A DNA stretch of 64,000 bases from Phanerochaete sordida (taxonomy: Eukaryota; Basidiomycota; Agaricomycetes; Polyporales; Phanerochaetaceae), in the NCBI GenBank assembly GCA_019973155.2, contig BPQB01000019.1, positions 124,001 through 188,000 on the forward strand, read 5' to 3'. Shown one piece after another: positions 46,312-60,728 of this stretch. The translations under genes were made by a program, and so were the position numbers. The notes under the pieces are model-generated. The model was not told the origin of the DNA, did not search any database, and worked only from the letters and a program-made list of their open reading frames with translations. Position 1 is the stretch's first letter. Each line of letters begins with the position of its first letter.

Positions 46312-47778
46312 ATGTCCGCGCAGCCCTTCACCCTCCGCTGGGGCGTTATCGCCACCGGCTGGATCTCGCAGCAGTTCGTCAAGGTGAGCAGCTATTCGAT
46401 CCAGGTGTGAAGACTCTCACACAGCACTCCAGGATGCCCTCATGGACCCCGCTACGTGCGTACGATAGGCTGTGGACGAAGCGGTAGGGTCGGTGTTGAC
46501 TGGTGCTGCAGCCGGGATGTGCACGACGTCAAGCACGTCGTGACGGCCGTCGGCTCTCGCAACGTCGATAGCGCAAAGAAGTTCATCGAGACGTACGCCA
46601 AGGGTGACAGCGGCATCAAGGCGTACGGAACGTACGACGAGGTCTACGCAGATGCTGTAAGTTCACTCCTTAGCTCTCTGGAAATGCACACGCTTATGAT
46701 ACCACGTAGAATGTCGACGCAGTCTACATTGGTAGATCACATCTTAGCAGCTGAGCTTCACACATACTGACGCGAGACCTAGGCACTCCGCACACCTTCC
46801 ACTACGAAAACGCGCGGAACGCGCTGCTGCACGGGAAGCACGTCCTGTGCGAGAAGGCGACGACATCGAACGCGGCCGAGCTGCGCGACCTGCTGAAGCT
46901 CGCGAAGGAGAAGAACCTCTTCTTCATGGAGGCGCTCTGGACGCGCTTCCAGCCGCTCGTGCAGGAGATCAAGCGTATCGCGGAGGACGGCAGCCTCGGC
47001 CTGCCCGTCGTGCTCCATGCGGATCTGTCTGGCGACTTTGACGTCGAGAGTGAGTGCGCGTGTGGAACGAGGCGCGGCGAGGCTGACGTCGGGCGGTAGA
47101 CATCCCAAAGACACACAGGATCCTGGACCCCAAGCTCGGTGGAGGAGCCCTGCTGGACCTGTGAGTTCGTACGGAGTACACATATCGCAACTGCTGACAG
47201 GTTGGGCAGCGGGCCGTACCCCATGGTCTGGGCTGTCATGTTCCTATACGAGCACCCTGCGAACAAGAAGGCGCGGCCGACGAGCATCACGGGCTCGATC
47301 CTCAAGACGCCGCTGACGGGCGTGGACAGCAGCACGTCCTTCACGCTCACGTTCAGCGAGACGCTGCAGGCGCAGGCGGTCCTCAGCTGCAGCATCACGC
47401 TGCCGTCGCCGGACCCGGCCGTCACGATCCGCTACCGCGGCGGCAACATCCTCGTGCACCCGCCGATCTACAAGCCGCCGTCGTTCACCGTGCAGTACTT
47501 CGACAAGCCTGGCAGCGGGAACGTCGTCCGCGAGGAGACACGCAAGGGCACCATCCCGGGCGGCGGCTGGCACTACCAGACCGACGAGGTCGCGCGCTGC
47601 ATCAGGGACGGCAAGATCGAGAGCGAGGTGTGGAGTCATGACAAGAGTCTCTTGCTCATGGATGTCTTTGACGCGGTGCGTTGCACTGTTTAAACTGGTG
47701 GGCGTTGACTGACGTGGTGTGTAGGTTCGCAAGCAAGGAGGGTACGAGCTGCCCGAAGGCGTGGAGAAATTGCGGTAG
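46312..47778 (+). CDS. Gfo/Idh/MocA oxidoreductase (dihydrodiol/D-xylose dehydrogenase type)
   Basis: NAD(P)-dependent sugar or diol dehydrogenase related to dimeric dihydrodiol dehydrogenase and fungal D-xylose 1-dehydrogenase. Eight exons (46312-46383, 46433-46455, 46512-46656, 46710-46731, 46783-47049, 47100-47160, 47210-47675, 47725-47778) give 369 residues. The Rossmann start RWGVIATGWISQQF is followed by AVGSRNVDSAKKF, the TPHTFHYENA loop, HVLCEKATT with the catalytic-type Lys, and FMEALWTRFQP. The C-terminal fold has GGGALLDLGPYPMVW, which needs the GGGCAG acceptor at 47209. Two exons are very short (22-23 nt), one of them encoding only NVDAVYI plus one base. The substrate is not determinable from sequence. 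Confidence 0.88.
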
Positions 47779-48351
47779 ATGTTCCAGATGTATTGCAAAA
47801 CTCGATGTACAACAAGTAGACACAGGACATGAGACGCGTTCCGCACGCAGTGTGAGATGACCTATGTGTAAAGTTGGTTAGCGGACGTTTCTCGAGCATT
47901 GTAGGAGAAAGAAGAGTCAGTCAAAACGAACATACTGCCAAAGCAGCTGCTCGAAGGTAGCTGAGATAAGTTTCTGCACCGTAGGTCACCCCTACTAAAG
48001 CCAAATGCCTCAAACATCATACGAGAGATAGCAAGATCTAAATCCATGAAATGAGAAGGGATACTCACGAGGAAGGGCAGGGCAAGACGCGACGAGGAGG
48101 ACGGCGAGAGAGACGACGCGCAAATTTTGGAGCGCTCTGGCTTTATGTCGGGATTTCCAAATCCGACTTGACTCCGCGTGAAATCCGCAGCGCGATTAGA
48201 TAGGCGCCCCTCTCCACTGTTCGGCGGCGGGACGATGGCGGGTCTCATCTCAGCCTTGTACTCCCAGGTCGCCGACGACCTGCACCCGGCACGGACCGCC
48301 TGAATACACTCTGACCCCATCCACGCCCTCTGTGCACGCCCGCACGCCGCC
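47779..48351. other. Intergenic between dehydrogenase and makorin genes
   Basis: No gene is seen; 3' flank of the dehydrogenase and upstream region of the makorin-type gene. Confidence 0.4.
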
Positions 48352-50280
48352 ATGAACGCTGAGCGCCCCGCGACGTCGAAGGCCCGCGGCATCTGCAAGT
48401 ACTACCTGCTGCCCGGCGGGTGCACCGCGGGCAGGAGCTGCAAGTTCCTGCACGGCGCGCACGAGACGCTCACGCCGTACGACAAGGGCAAGACGTGCCG
48501 CTTCTACGCGGCGGGCTTCTGCAAGCGCGGCGCGGACTGCTGGTTCGTGCACGCGCAGCCCGCGGCGTCGGGCTCGGCGGCCTCGCCGTCATCTGCTCCT
48601 GACGAGCGTATGGTTGAGGACGAGGACGACTGCTGTTGTATTTGCTTTGAGAAGCCTGTGACATACGGCCTGCTTCGTGAGCACATCTTCGTCGTGGCTA
48701 ACCGTAACGGCGGGCTGACTTGCGTTCAGCCGGTTGCAGCCACATCTTCTGCCTGCAGGTGTGCTAGCCTCGGAATGCATCTTGCGAGAGGTGCTAACCG
48801 CTATTTCCATAGTGTATCAAGAACTGGCGAGAACGCAAAGGCAAATCTGAAGAGGTCATATTTTCCGGCGCAATCAAGAAGTGTCCACTATGTCGCACAA
48901 GCTCGAAGTTCGTGGTGCCCTCGAGCGTCTTCTATACCCAGAAAGATTCCCGCAGGGCAGCTGCTATAGAGAAATACAAAGCGAGCATGGCTCGTGTTCC
49001 GTGCAAGTGAGTTTCAGTGTTGCTGTACCTGTCCAGTGACTCACGACGGACAAAGGTTCTTCGAGCGGTCGCTCCCGGACGATCGGTACTGTCCTTTCGG
49101 AAATGACTGCTTCTATCAACACCGTAATGCGGACGGCACGCCTTACCAGTTCCAGAGAGGTGTCGAGTACTACATCAAGGTACGTCCGTCTTTGCGCCGC
49201 CTGAGCGTTCCATGAGGTAATCATAGGGTTTGTAGCAACGCGGACGGTATCTCGACGCTGAGGGCGCTCCCCTTGGGCGACTGCCTCAGCGAATCTCGCT
49301 ACTGCAAAGCTTGCAAGACGCGCTCACGAGAATCCAGACTAGCCTGGATAGTCTCCCAGGGATCCCTGATATCCCTGAGGACGCACTGGGAGACGCGGAC
49401 GAACTGCTTGCCGAAGCCGACATCCGCTTTAGCGACGATGGGACTCCTTTTGTCCCTCCGTCTCTCATAACGACGCTGGTGAGTGATAGCCTCGCTACTG
49501 CCTGCGTGCCATGGTCCGAGTTTGGTCTGATGACGGCAGAGGGAGCTAATCGCTGCCTTTCGCCCCCGCCCTTAGGCTGAGAGCGTCATGTCAAGCCTCG
49601 CGGCCTTCGCGGGCGAAGACAACCTTACGCCAGCGGCAGGATCAATGTCGCATCAGCCCCCGTCCGCCCAAGGCGAGCCGCTCGACAGATTGGCCACTGC
49701 TGCGCGCGCCTTCGCAGAAGAGGTCGATAACCTGATCAGCGACACCCAGCGGGTCACGTCGCGCGCTCCCCAAGCGTTTGCAGGCGAGTTGTATGAAGTG
49801 CTCCCGCGGCCGGAGGCTGCCCACCCGGCTTCGCCTGCGCAAGACCTTACTGCGGGCACCACTGGCGACGGCGACGAGGTAGTACTCGATTACGGCGTCG
49901 CAGAAACGCGTCCTGCGTCTTACGCGGACGGCGCGGACGAGGCGCTGCCGGCGACAGCCCTTGGCGAGGACTCTGCACCCGTGCCGACGCCACCTGCAGC
50001 CGAGCACGAGCCTTCTGCACCCGCTCCCGCGGGGGTTGCGCCACAGGACGCAGAGGCGCTGCCTGCAGGCTGGGGCGCGGGTGCGGGCGCGACTGCATCC
50101 GAGGTCGTGTACGACAGTGATCCGCCCTTCCGCACTGATGGGCGCGGGCGCGTCGTCTGGAGCAGTGCGACCGCGAGTCCGCGGAGCCGCAAGCGGAGGA
50201 CAAGCACTTCCACTCCGAGCGGCACCGCCGCCGCGCCCATGTCCGCGCCGCTGGCAGATTACGTCGCGGAGGGCGTGTAG
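48352..50280 (+). CDS. Makorin-type E3 ubiquitin ligase (CCCH-CCCH-RING-CCCH)
   Basis: Putative RNA-binding ubiquitin ligase. Six exons (48352-48676, 48730-48758, 48813-49006, 49056-49179, 49236-49478, 49576-50280) give 539 residues. Two CCCH fingers (Cys15/24/30/His34; Cys49/57/63/His67) precede a C3HC4 RING: CICF, PGCSHIFCLQC, KKCPLCR (about 95-145). A third CCCH follows (PCKFFERSLPDDRYCPFGNDCFYQH region, about 180-205). This order is the makorin hallmark. The short second exon (29 nt) supplies the RING core GCSHIFCLQ. Beyond residue 240 is an unusually long acidic, Ala/Pro-rich tail of about 300 residues with no recognised domain. RING residues are complete, so ligase activity is plausible. 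Confidence 0.9.
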
Positions 50281-52340
50281 GACGTTGTGGCGACCATCAC
50301 GGATTTACCCCATCACTGGATCGTTCTATACCTGATGTGCGCGGGGACGTGTGTGCGCGCGTTGTACAGTATGTAGCTGGGACACTGGAAGTTGCGAATG
50401 GGAGCGGGACGTGCGCGGTGTGCTCGGCAGCTGGGTGAGAGGCCGACGGACGGCTACTCAACGGGACGCTGCGCGCACTCGGTGTTCAAGCCTGCGAGCC
50501 AAGCAGGGGATGATGGCAGTGCCAGGGCCGCCGGCTCGCTGGGCCCGCACGATCGATCCCCGCAGAGTTCCCGTGCGGCTGGTGGGCGACTTTTCTTGTC
50601 GCCGATCACCCTCGGCGCGCACCGCGCGGCGCACAGCGTTTCATGCGTCAGGCCCTCGCGCTGCGTCGCCGTCGGCGGCGGCGGAGACGGGGCCGCAGGC
50701 AGGGCAATGAGGGCACGGCGTCGCGCACCGGCCCTGCTGCGGCCCTTGTACTCCCTCGTACGTATCCAGGGCACGCGAGGAGGCGCGGCCGACGGCTCTA
50801 GACGGCCTGTGCAGGGTCGGGTGCAGTTCAGGAGCCGCCGGAAGGACCTGTGGGATCGACGTTGCGAGCGGGACGCTTTGCAACTCACTGCAATTCAGTG
50901 GCGAAACACGCCGCCAGAGCTCGGTGTACGCGGACGCTGTGACTGGACCGCAATGGCTTTGTACTCGCCTGGCCGTACGTGTTTACGAGGACACGGGCCG
51001 TCAGACACCCACGCTGGCCGAGACAGAGCTGGAGGAGGGCAATGAGGGACGTCGGAAGGGAGCTGGAGCCGTGCAGCACGGGATGCGCAGGGGACGCCGG
51101 AAGCAGCCCCCCGGGAAACTCGGAGATTAAACCGGGGTCTAATAGGCGCCTGGCGTAGTAATGCGCGTATTCTCCGATTCGGTGAATTACCCTTTTCGAG
51201 GCCGGGATCGCCCTCCAGCACATTGCTCGGCCGCCCCGCGAGTGCTCCCGCGTGCACGGCAGGCACCTCGGTGAGTACCCCGCGTCCTCCCTGGTTTGCC
51301 GGCGACACGCGGACGCGGCGGAGGGCCCTCCTCCGCGGCCGTCCTCGCTCTTTCGGCTAGCACACAGGCGCACACCTCCTTCCGGGAGCCCCTGTGCGCC
51401 GCCGTGCCCAGCTTCTGCCCGCGGGAATGCACCGAGGCACCTCGCGCAGCGTTCCTCGAAAGAGCCCACCTGGACTTCCGCTGCCCCCGTGTCGCGGTCC
51501 TCGCTGGAAGGACAGATGACGCAGCGGCCACCGAAGGCTTCCCTTCGCTATGGCCGTTCGCGGCCATGCTTTCATGGCCTGCACGCACCGACTCGGACGG
51601 TAGGGTGGGGTCCGACTCGGTGAGGACGCCAGTATATACGGCGACCGTGAGTGCGAGCGCAGCGTCCTCCTGCTCCTCCTCGCTCTCGCTGCCGTCCTCG
51701 ACGTCCGTGCCTGGTCCTGCGCCGCCTCCGCCGTGCCCTCGTTGTGCCGACCGCGACAGCCGCAGCCTCGCGTTTCAGTCCGCTTCGGATTTGATCTGGA
51801 CGCCGGCCCTGGATTCAATTCCTCGTTGCCACTCTATCACTGGATGCCTCCGCTTAGTCATTTTTGTGCTCTGCCCCGCCTCGCGACACATAATAGTGAT
51901 ACCGCGGCCGCTTGCCAGCGGCGTGCGCACAGGGGCGCCACGGCTCGTGGCTGCGTGCTGACCACCCAAACACAGACATATGTTCCGGCAGATCCCTCTG
52001 ATGGTGATTGGGATCGAGGGCCTCAGCCCGACATGCCCCTGCGACTCGCGCTGAGCCGCCGGGATGGCAGGCATGACGATGCGTCCTGGGCGGTTCCGAC
52101 TGGGCGGTAGCATTCGAAATACAGGGCGTTATCTGGAAGGTGCCATTCAGTCGCCGCGGTAGAACCTTGACCGTCGGCAGTCATCGAGCAGATCCGATTG
52201 CCTGCGGGCAGTGAAACAGCTCGAGGTGTGTACTGTGACAATGCTGCAACCTAGATCTGCGCTCACCTCCCAGATCCCATAAGTACTCCTGACGCGGCCG
52301 CGCCTGCCACTCGTACACTTCCGTCATTCCCTGCCCTACC
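50281..52340. other. 2-kb gene-poor, GC-rich stretch
   Basis: The longest stretch without a supported gene. Overlapping frames of 190-220 residues exist on both strands but are Arg/Ala/Ser-rich, lack family signatures and are best explained by high GC. A TATA-like TATATA occurs near 51631. It may be a long promoter or leader of the Zn2Cys6 gene or hold a non-coding transcript. Confidence 0.4.
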
Positions 52341-55300
52341 ATGTCCACCGAGAGCGCCGACAGCCAACCGCAGCCCGCCAGCAGCCCGACCCCAGAAACG
52401 AACAGTCCCAGCCAGTCCCCAGCCGAACCGCGAGGTTCACCACCCCGAGAACGCAAAGGCGGCCTCTCGTGTGCAGAGTGCCGAAGGTACCCTCTTGTTG
52501 CTTTGCGTGGTTGCCCCTCGCTGACGAGAGCGACGTCCCAGGTCTAAATTGAGATGCGACCGGTTCGTTCAATTTTCTTTGCTATTTTCTGACACAGCGC
52601 TCATGTCCCGTAAAGTAACGTTCCGTGTCAGGCGTGTGTCCGCCGCGGGTGCGCAAAGCTCTGCCCCAACGGTACGCGCCGTTCCTGAGCCCGCCCCCCG
52701 CCCTCCCCACTGACAGCGTGCGCAGGCACGATGGCCGCGACGAAAGGCAACAAGTAAGCCCCTCGCCGCACCCGGTATTTTTGTGCCGGCTGCTTTTCTC
52801 ACGTGGCCGCGCGCAGGGCGCTGCAGTCGCACGCGCAGAAGCTCGGCGAGCAGGTCACGAGCATGTCCGCCAAAATCAAGGAGCTCGAGTCCGCGCTCGC
52901 CGCCGCGCACCTGCGCCTCCGCGCACAGCCCGACGCGCCCGAGGACGCGGCGGCGAGGAAGGGCTGCACCGGCGCTAGACGCCGGTGCTACGGCGTCGGC
53001 ACCGGCTCGCTCGCCATCGACAAGGACGGCCTCGCGCGGTACTACGGCGACACGTCCGCCTCGGAGGTGAGCGGCTGATCTGAGACGCGCTGGCGCGGCT
53101 GCGTGCTCATCTCTCTGCAGTACTTCTCGGGACTGCTGCCGGTATGGGTGATCTCGTGCACTCCCCGTTTCCAGCCTCGTATTCATCGGGTGTGCCAGGA
53201 CGCCGGCAGCAATACCTGCTATGAGCCTGACTTTCAGGCCTTGAATTTACCCTCGGAAATTGTCATGCTCTTCAACGCGTACCCATTTGGACTCCGCAGC
53301 CGGCCGTACAGCACGAATATCTTCCTCCCATATCTGCCCCCGCGCGGGAAGGCTATGGAGGTGATAGACATATTCTACGACCGCTTCGGCTGCCTGTAAG
53401 CTGTCAGGTTTATTTCCCATCACTCCACACTGACAGCGCGTATTTAGCTACAACCCTGTCGCGTACGAGGACTGCATGTCAGAGCTAGTGGACAAGATCT
53501 ACGGGTCGTCGACGATGCCGTCCGTCGAGCACGTCCACCCGCACAAGCTCGCGGTCTTCCTCGGCATCCTGGCGATCGGGCACCAGCGAAGCGTCGACTT
53601 CGCGACGTCCGGCGGCCTGAACCTCAACGCGGAGCGCTACTACGTGCTCGCGTGCGCCGCGCTCTCGCTCGCGCCGATCATGGCCGAGGCGATGTGCGCG
53701 ACCGTGCAGGCGCTCTTCCTCGTCGACTGCTACCTCTGGTCGAGCACGCGCCGTGCGTGCGAGGAGCTCTGGCTCCTCATCGGCGTCATGGCGCGCGTGG
53801 CCCTGCGGGTGAGCGTGATGCATCTGTCCGTAACTGCACCCGGTCACTAACGCAGGCGACGCCCCCAGATCGGTCTGCGTGAGTGATCGTTTGGTACGGC
53901 TGCCCCCGCCTTGGTTTCCTGACACAGCACGGACAGACCGCGACGGCGCGCAGTTCAACCTCGACGCCGCCGAGCTGCGGCGGCGGCGGCTCATGTTCTG
54001 GGAGCTGTACCGGCTCGACGCGTGGGTGGTGAGTGCGCCCTGAGTGACCGCGGTGCGAGGCGCGTGCTGACGCCGCGGCATGCGCCAGAGCTTCGCGACG
54101 GGGCGCGCCCCTGCGATCAACCTCGCCGACACGGACACGAAGTTTCCCGAGTATGATGGCGACAGCAGTCTGATGCCGTGTAAGACATCACTGCGACCCT
54201 CGGGGCCCACGCACACGCGCTGACCCCGCGGCGCGGCCCTGCAGATCCGTACTGGAAGTACAGGCACGCGGCCGCGTGCCTCTGGCCGACGATCAAGCTC
54301 ACGGCCGCGGAGGTCGCGTCGTATGACGAGACGATGGCGCTCGACCGCAAGATCCGGACGTTCCCTGTGCCTGCACATCTGCAGGCGTCTCTGCAGGGCT
54401 CGGAGGTGTGGCAATGGTCGACCGACGCGGGGCAGGCGAACCAGCAGTACTGCATCGTGGCGGATAAGGAGCTGAGTAGGCGACCCTCCTTCCTGCCTGG
54501 TTTGCGATGGCTGACTCGGCTGCAGACCTCCTGTTCCTGCACCGAAATTACCTGGCTGACGCGCTGCACGCGGAGAACCCTCTTGCGCATAAATTCGGCG
54601 GCTCCGTGCTGGCAGCGTATCGGTGTGCCACACGCATGTGCTTCGCGCTCCGCGACCTCTACAGACTTCACCCGAAGACTGTTGGCGGTATGTGGTATTT
54701 CTGGTCCGGCATATTTTCAGCTTGCGTACGTATTTGTCACCGCCCTGCGCGCGCACTGTCAGGCATTGACGTCCCTGCGCTTCGATGCAGATCGTGCTGG
54801 CCGCGATACCCATAATAGCGCCGAGCTGCAGCTTGGCACAGAACGCGCTGACGAACTTCAAGGCCGCGTGCCGACTGTTCAATGAGGGCGCTGCGTCCTG
54901 CCGTCACCCAAACACCATTGTACGCCGCCGCGCTCTGGCGATCAAGTGATGGAGCAGCTAATGGGCGTCACAGGACATTCTGCGGAAGCTCGAGCGTCGT
55001 GCAGAAAACGCGATCATGGGCTACTGGAGCAATCCGCTCAAGTACCAGTGCATCCCTCCGCCGCCGGGCGAGATCGACGAGCTCAGGCTGCTCGGCGGAC
55101 AACAGGTCATCATCCAGCAGGGCTCACGCTCGCACTCAGGGTCCCCCGTGCCGGTGCCCTCGCAGGTCTCGCATGTGCGCACGCAGCCGCACCAGCCGCA
55201 GCCGCCTAGCCACTCACACGCGGCGGTGCAGGGCTTCATGGCGGGGGCGTTTGGCGAGCCCGCGGCGCCCTCGGCGTCGGTGGCGGCGCTGTCGCTGAAC

Positions 55301-55657
55301 TCGTTCAGCGCCGTGGGGCTCGACACGTTCGACTTTGCGGACCTCGACAACGCGTTCCTGTCGTCGAACGTGCCGACGTACGAGCAGATCATGCAGAGCT
55401 CGGCGTACCCGCCCCTCCCGCCGACGCGCCCGCACGGCTTCAGCCCGGACCACGGCTTCCATCCGGCGACCTTTCCGCAGAGCGGCGAGCGCTTTGAGCA
55501 GGCCGGGTACCCTGCGCGCGGCCAGCAGCATCCGGACGCGCTCGGCGGCACGAGTTTCCTCAGCGGGCGTGACAGTGTCTGGAGCTCGTTCGTCGACAAC
55601 ATGACGCAGGGTGGCGGGTCTCCGACTGGGTCACAGTACGGGCTGTACGGCATGTAG
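52341..55657 (+). CDS. Zn(II)2Cys6 transcription factor with fungal_trans-type domain
   Basis: Nuclear binuclear-zinc-cluster regulator. Fifteen exons (52341-52486, 52542-52562, 52616-52671, 52726-52753, 52817-53066, 53121-53141, 53199-53395, 53448-53808, 53869-53878, 53937-54028, 54089-54179, 54245-54475, 54526-54725, 54791-54919, 54974-55657) give 838 residues. The zinc cluster at about 44-72 reads CAECRRSKLRCDRNVPCQAC, assembled from three small exons, followed by a short coiled coil (KLGEQVTSMSAKIKELESAL). The middle-homology region includes FNAYPFGLRSRPY, LAIGHQRSVDF, and HRDGAQFNLDAAELRRRRL, which needs a 10-nt micro-exon (53869-53878). The C-terminus is Gln/Pro/Ser-rich. The target genes are unknown; it resembles the mushroom-fungus regulators with a conserved RRGCAKLCPNGTMAATKGNK region. 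Confidence 0.9.
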
Positions 55658-56021
55658 AGACAGAGTAATTTATTTTGACGCATGTCGGCGGTGGTATGAT
55701 ATGCGATTTGTGGCAGCTTTCCGCGGCGAGGCTGTGTGAGACATTGTACATGTGTGCGGATGGTTGTGGCGCCGTGTGTAGCCCCGTTGGCCGTCGCGCC
55801 CGGCGGGACGCCCGTCTGCATTGAGCGCCCGGCGCGCTGCCTAACGCGGCAACTCAGAGATAAGATCGCCGTCCGCCGGTACCACGCTGACTAACCGACT
55901 GCCTGTCTCTCGTGAACCGGTCTCAAATAATTCTTGACTCCTGCCTCCGTCCTGCTTTCTGAAAGCTCTGGTCTTCTGCTTTGTTTTTGGCCTCTGCTAT
56001 ATCTGCGAACGACAACCAATC
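55658..56021. other. Intergenic between the transcription factor and NBP35
   Basis: Terminator and promoter region only; no gene or clear element is seen. Confidence 0.4.
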
Positions 56022-57152
56022 ATGATTGCTGTCCAGCAAGCCGCGCCGCTGCCGGACGCCCTTCAGGTCCCTTCAAATGCCCCAGAGCACTGTCCGGTAC
56101 GCCGCTACCCACTTCGAAAGCCGCAGCCTTGACCGCTGACTCCTCCTCAGGGCACTGAATCAGAACAAGCAGGGAAGGCAGACGCATGTGCTGGGTGCCC
56201 GAACCAAGACGTCTGCGCTTCCGGAGCCGCGCGGGCACCAGACCCCGCGGTGCCGCTCGTCCGCGAGCGGATGGCGACCGTGAAGCACAAGATCCTCGTT
56301 CTCTCCGGCAAGGGCGGCGTGGGGAAGTCTACCTTTACCGCGCAGCTGGGCTGGGCGTTCGCGGCGGACGAAGACGCGCAGGTACGTCCCGCGGCCCACG
56401 CACCCTGACGGGCCTAACCCCGCCTGCAGACCGGCATCATGGACGTCGACATCTGCGGCCCGTCAATACCCACCATCCTCGGCATCGCCTCTGAACAGGT
56501 GCACTCGTCTTCCTCCGGCTGGTCGCCGGTCTACGTCCAGGACAACCTCGGCGTCATGTCCGTGGGCTTCATGCTGCCGTCCTCGAAGGACGCCGTCATG
56601 TGGAGGGGCCCGAAGAAGAACGGCCTGATCTCGCAGTTCCTCAAGGACGTCGACTGGGGCAACCTCGACTATCTGCTCGTCGACACGCCGCCGGGCACGT
56701 CGGACGAGCACCTGAGCATCGTCTCGTACCTCAAGGACAGCGGCATCGACGGCGCGGTGCTCATCACGACGCCGCAGGAAGTCGCACTCCAGGACGTGCG
56801 GCGCGAGATCAACTTCTGCCAGAAGGTCGGCATCAGGGTCCTCGGTCTCGTGGAGAACATGTCCGGCTTCGTCTGCCCGAGCTGCAAGAACGAGTCGCAG
56901 ATCTTCAAGCCCAGCACGGGTGGAGGCCGCCGGCTCGCCGAGGAGATGAAGGTGCCCTTCCTCGGCGCGGTACCCCTGGACCCGCGCATCGGCAAGAGTG
57001 CGGACTACGGCGTCAGCTTCCTCGATGAATACCCCGACAGCCCTGCCACCACTGCATACCTCGACATCATTGACAGTGAGTCGTTTTGCTACTGCACGAC
57101 CCATGTTTTGTGCTAACATCTCGTAGAAATCAAAGACCAACTGGAGAACTAG
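56022..57152 (+). CDS. NBP35: Cytosolic Fe-S cluster assembly scaffold Nbp35
   Basis: Essential P-loop NTPase that, with Cfd1, builds Fe4S4 clusters for cytosolic and nuclear proteins. Four exons (56022-56096, 56151-56381, 56430-57075, 57127-57152) give 325 residues. The N-terminal ferredoxin-like cluster motif has Cys24, Cys38, Cys41 and Cys47 (C-x13-C-x2-C-x5-C), the exact Nbp35 spacing. The deviant Walker [11 protein letters not shown] is followed by [24 protein letters not shown], and the bridging CPSCKN motif. The N-terminal cysteine motif distinguishes it from Cfd1. It converges on the MAP kinase gene with 190 bp between stops. Confidence 0.96.
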
Positions 57153-57342
57153 ATTACACACCATCGTGTCTTCACTTTCTGCATTATCTGGGATTATGTA
57201 TGTATTCATAGTACATTTTTTGCTGTATCGTCTACACCGCGGGATATAATACAGGGTCCGTGCGACCTCAGTCTAAGGTAGTCTACTGTGTCGTGTCTAG
57301 ATCTGCAAGCCGCCACCCGCCACCTCGCTCGCGCCGCGTCCC

Positions 57343-59994
<2,652 letters not shown>

Positions 59995-60728
59995 GGCTGG
60001 CTGCTGGCGGGCGATGGATGGCGCGGTTCAAAGCGGGTGTCGGGCGTGTAGCAGGGGATGACGTTGGGAGCTGGCCCTGGGGATGGCCGCGTCGGGTAGG
60101 TGCTGGCGGCGTGGGGGTCCCGCAGGCAGGGTCGTGTACGAGGGTGCGGTCGAGAGAGACACGTAAAAGGAGAGGTATGAGGCGATAGCGTTCCCGCTTA
60201 GATTAAGGTGGTGGAAGGGCGGATGCATGACGCTGGCCGCATCTGCTGATTAGATAACCAGCCCGCGATTTCCCAACGCCTGTCGCTCCTCGACATGCCC
60301 TCCACGCTTGCCAGGCCGTGCAGTAGGCGTGCAGGGCATTCGCAAGAACAGGGAGCCAAACATCGGCCCTTGTATCATAATTGCGGGCCGCAGACAGGAC
60401 AAAGATCACCGAGAATTCACCCTCACGAACCCATCCAGCGCCGCAAATACCTATGTGGCGCAGATCCGACACCCATCAACTGCGATATGCGCGTGCTAAC
60501 GAACCTGATGATAATAGATGTGCCAGAACCCAGGGCAAGGTACCGTCTACTCCATGACCCTGGACGCACGGATAAATGAGCTGATAGAATAAGATCCAGG
60601 CCTTGGATGGCTTCGTGCAAATAATTTAATGCGAAACGGTACAGCGTACATGTCAGTGCTATCAGTGTATGTAGACAGGATGAGGGTATGATGGTCCGCA
60701 AAGATGGGGGGTAGAGGGTAGGACGTGG
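59995..60728. other. Intergenic between HFI1 and SLT2
   Basis: SLT2 upstream region and HFI1 3' flank; no gene is supported. Confidence 0.4.

Noticed and set aside
50392..51961. Frames of 217 and 221 residues in the 2-kb gap
   Set aside because: Composition like random GC-rich translation, overlapping frames on the other strand, no splice links or domains.
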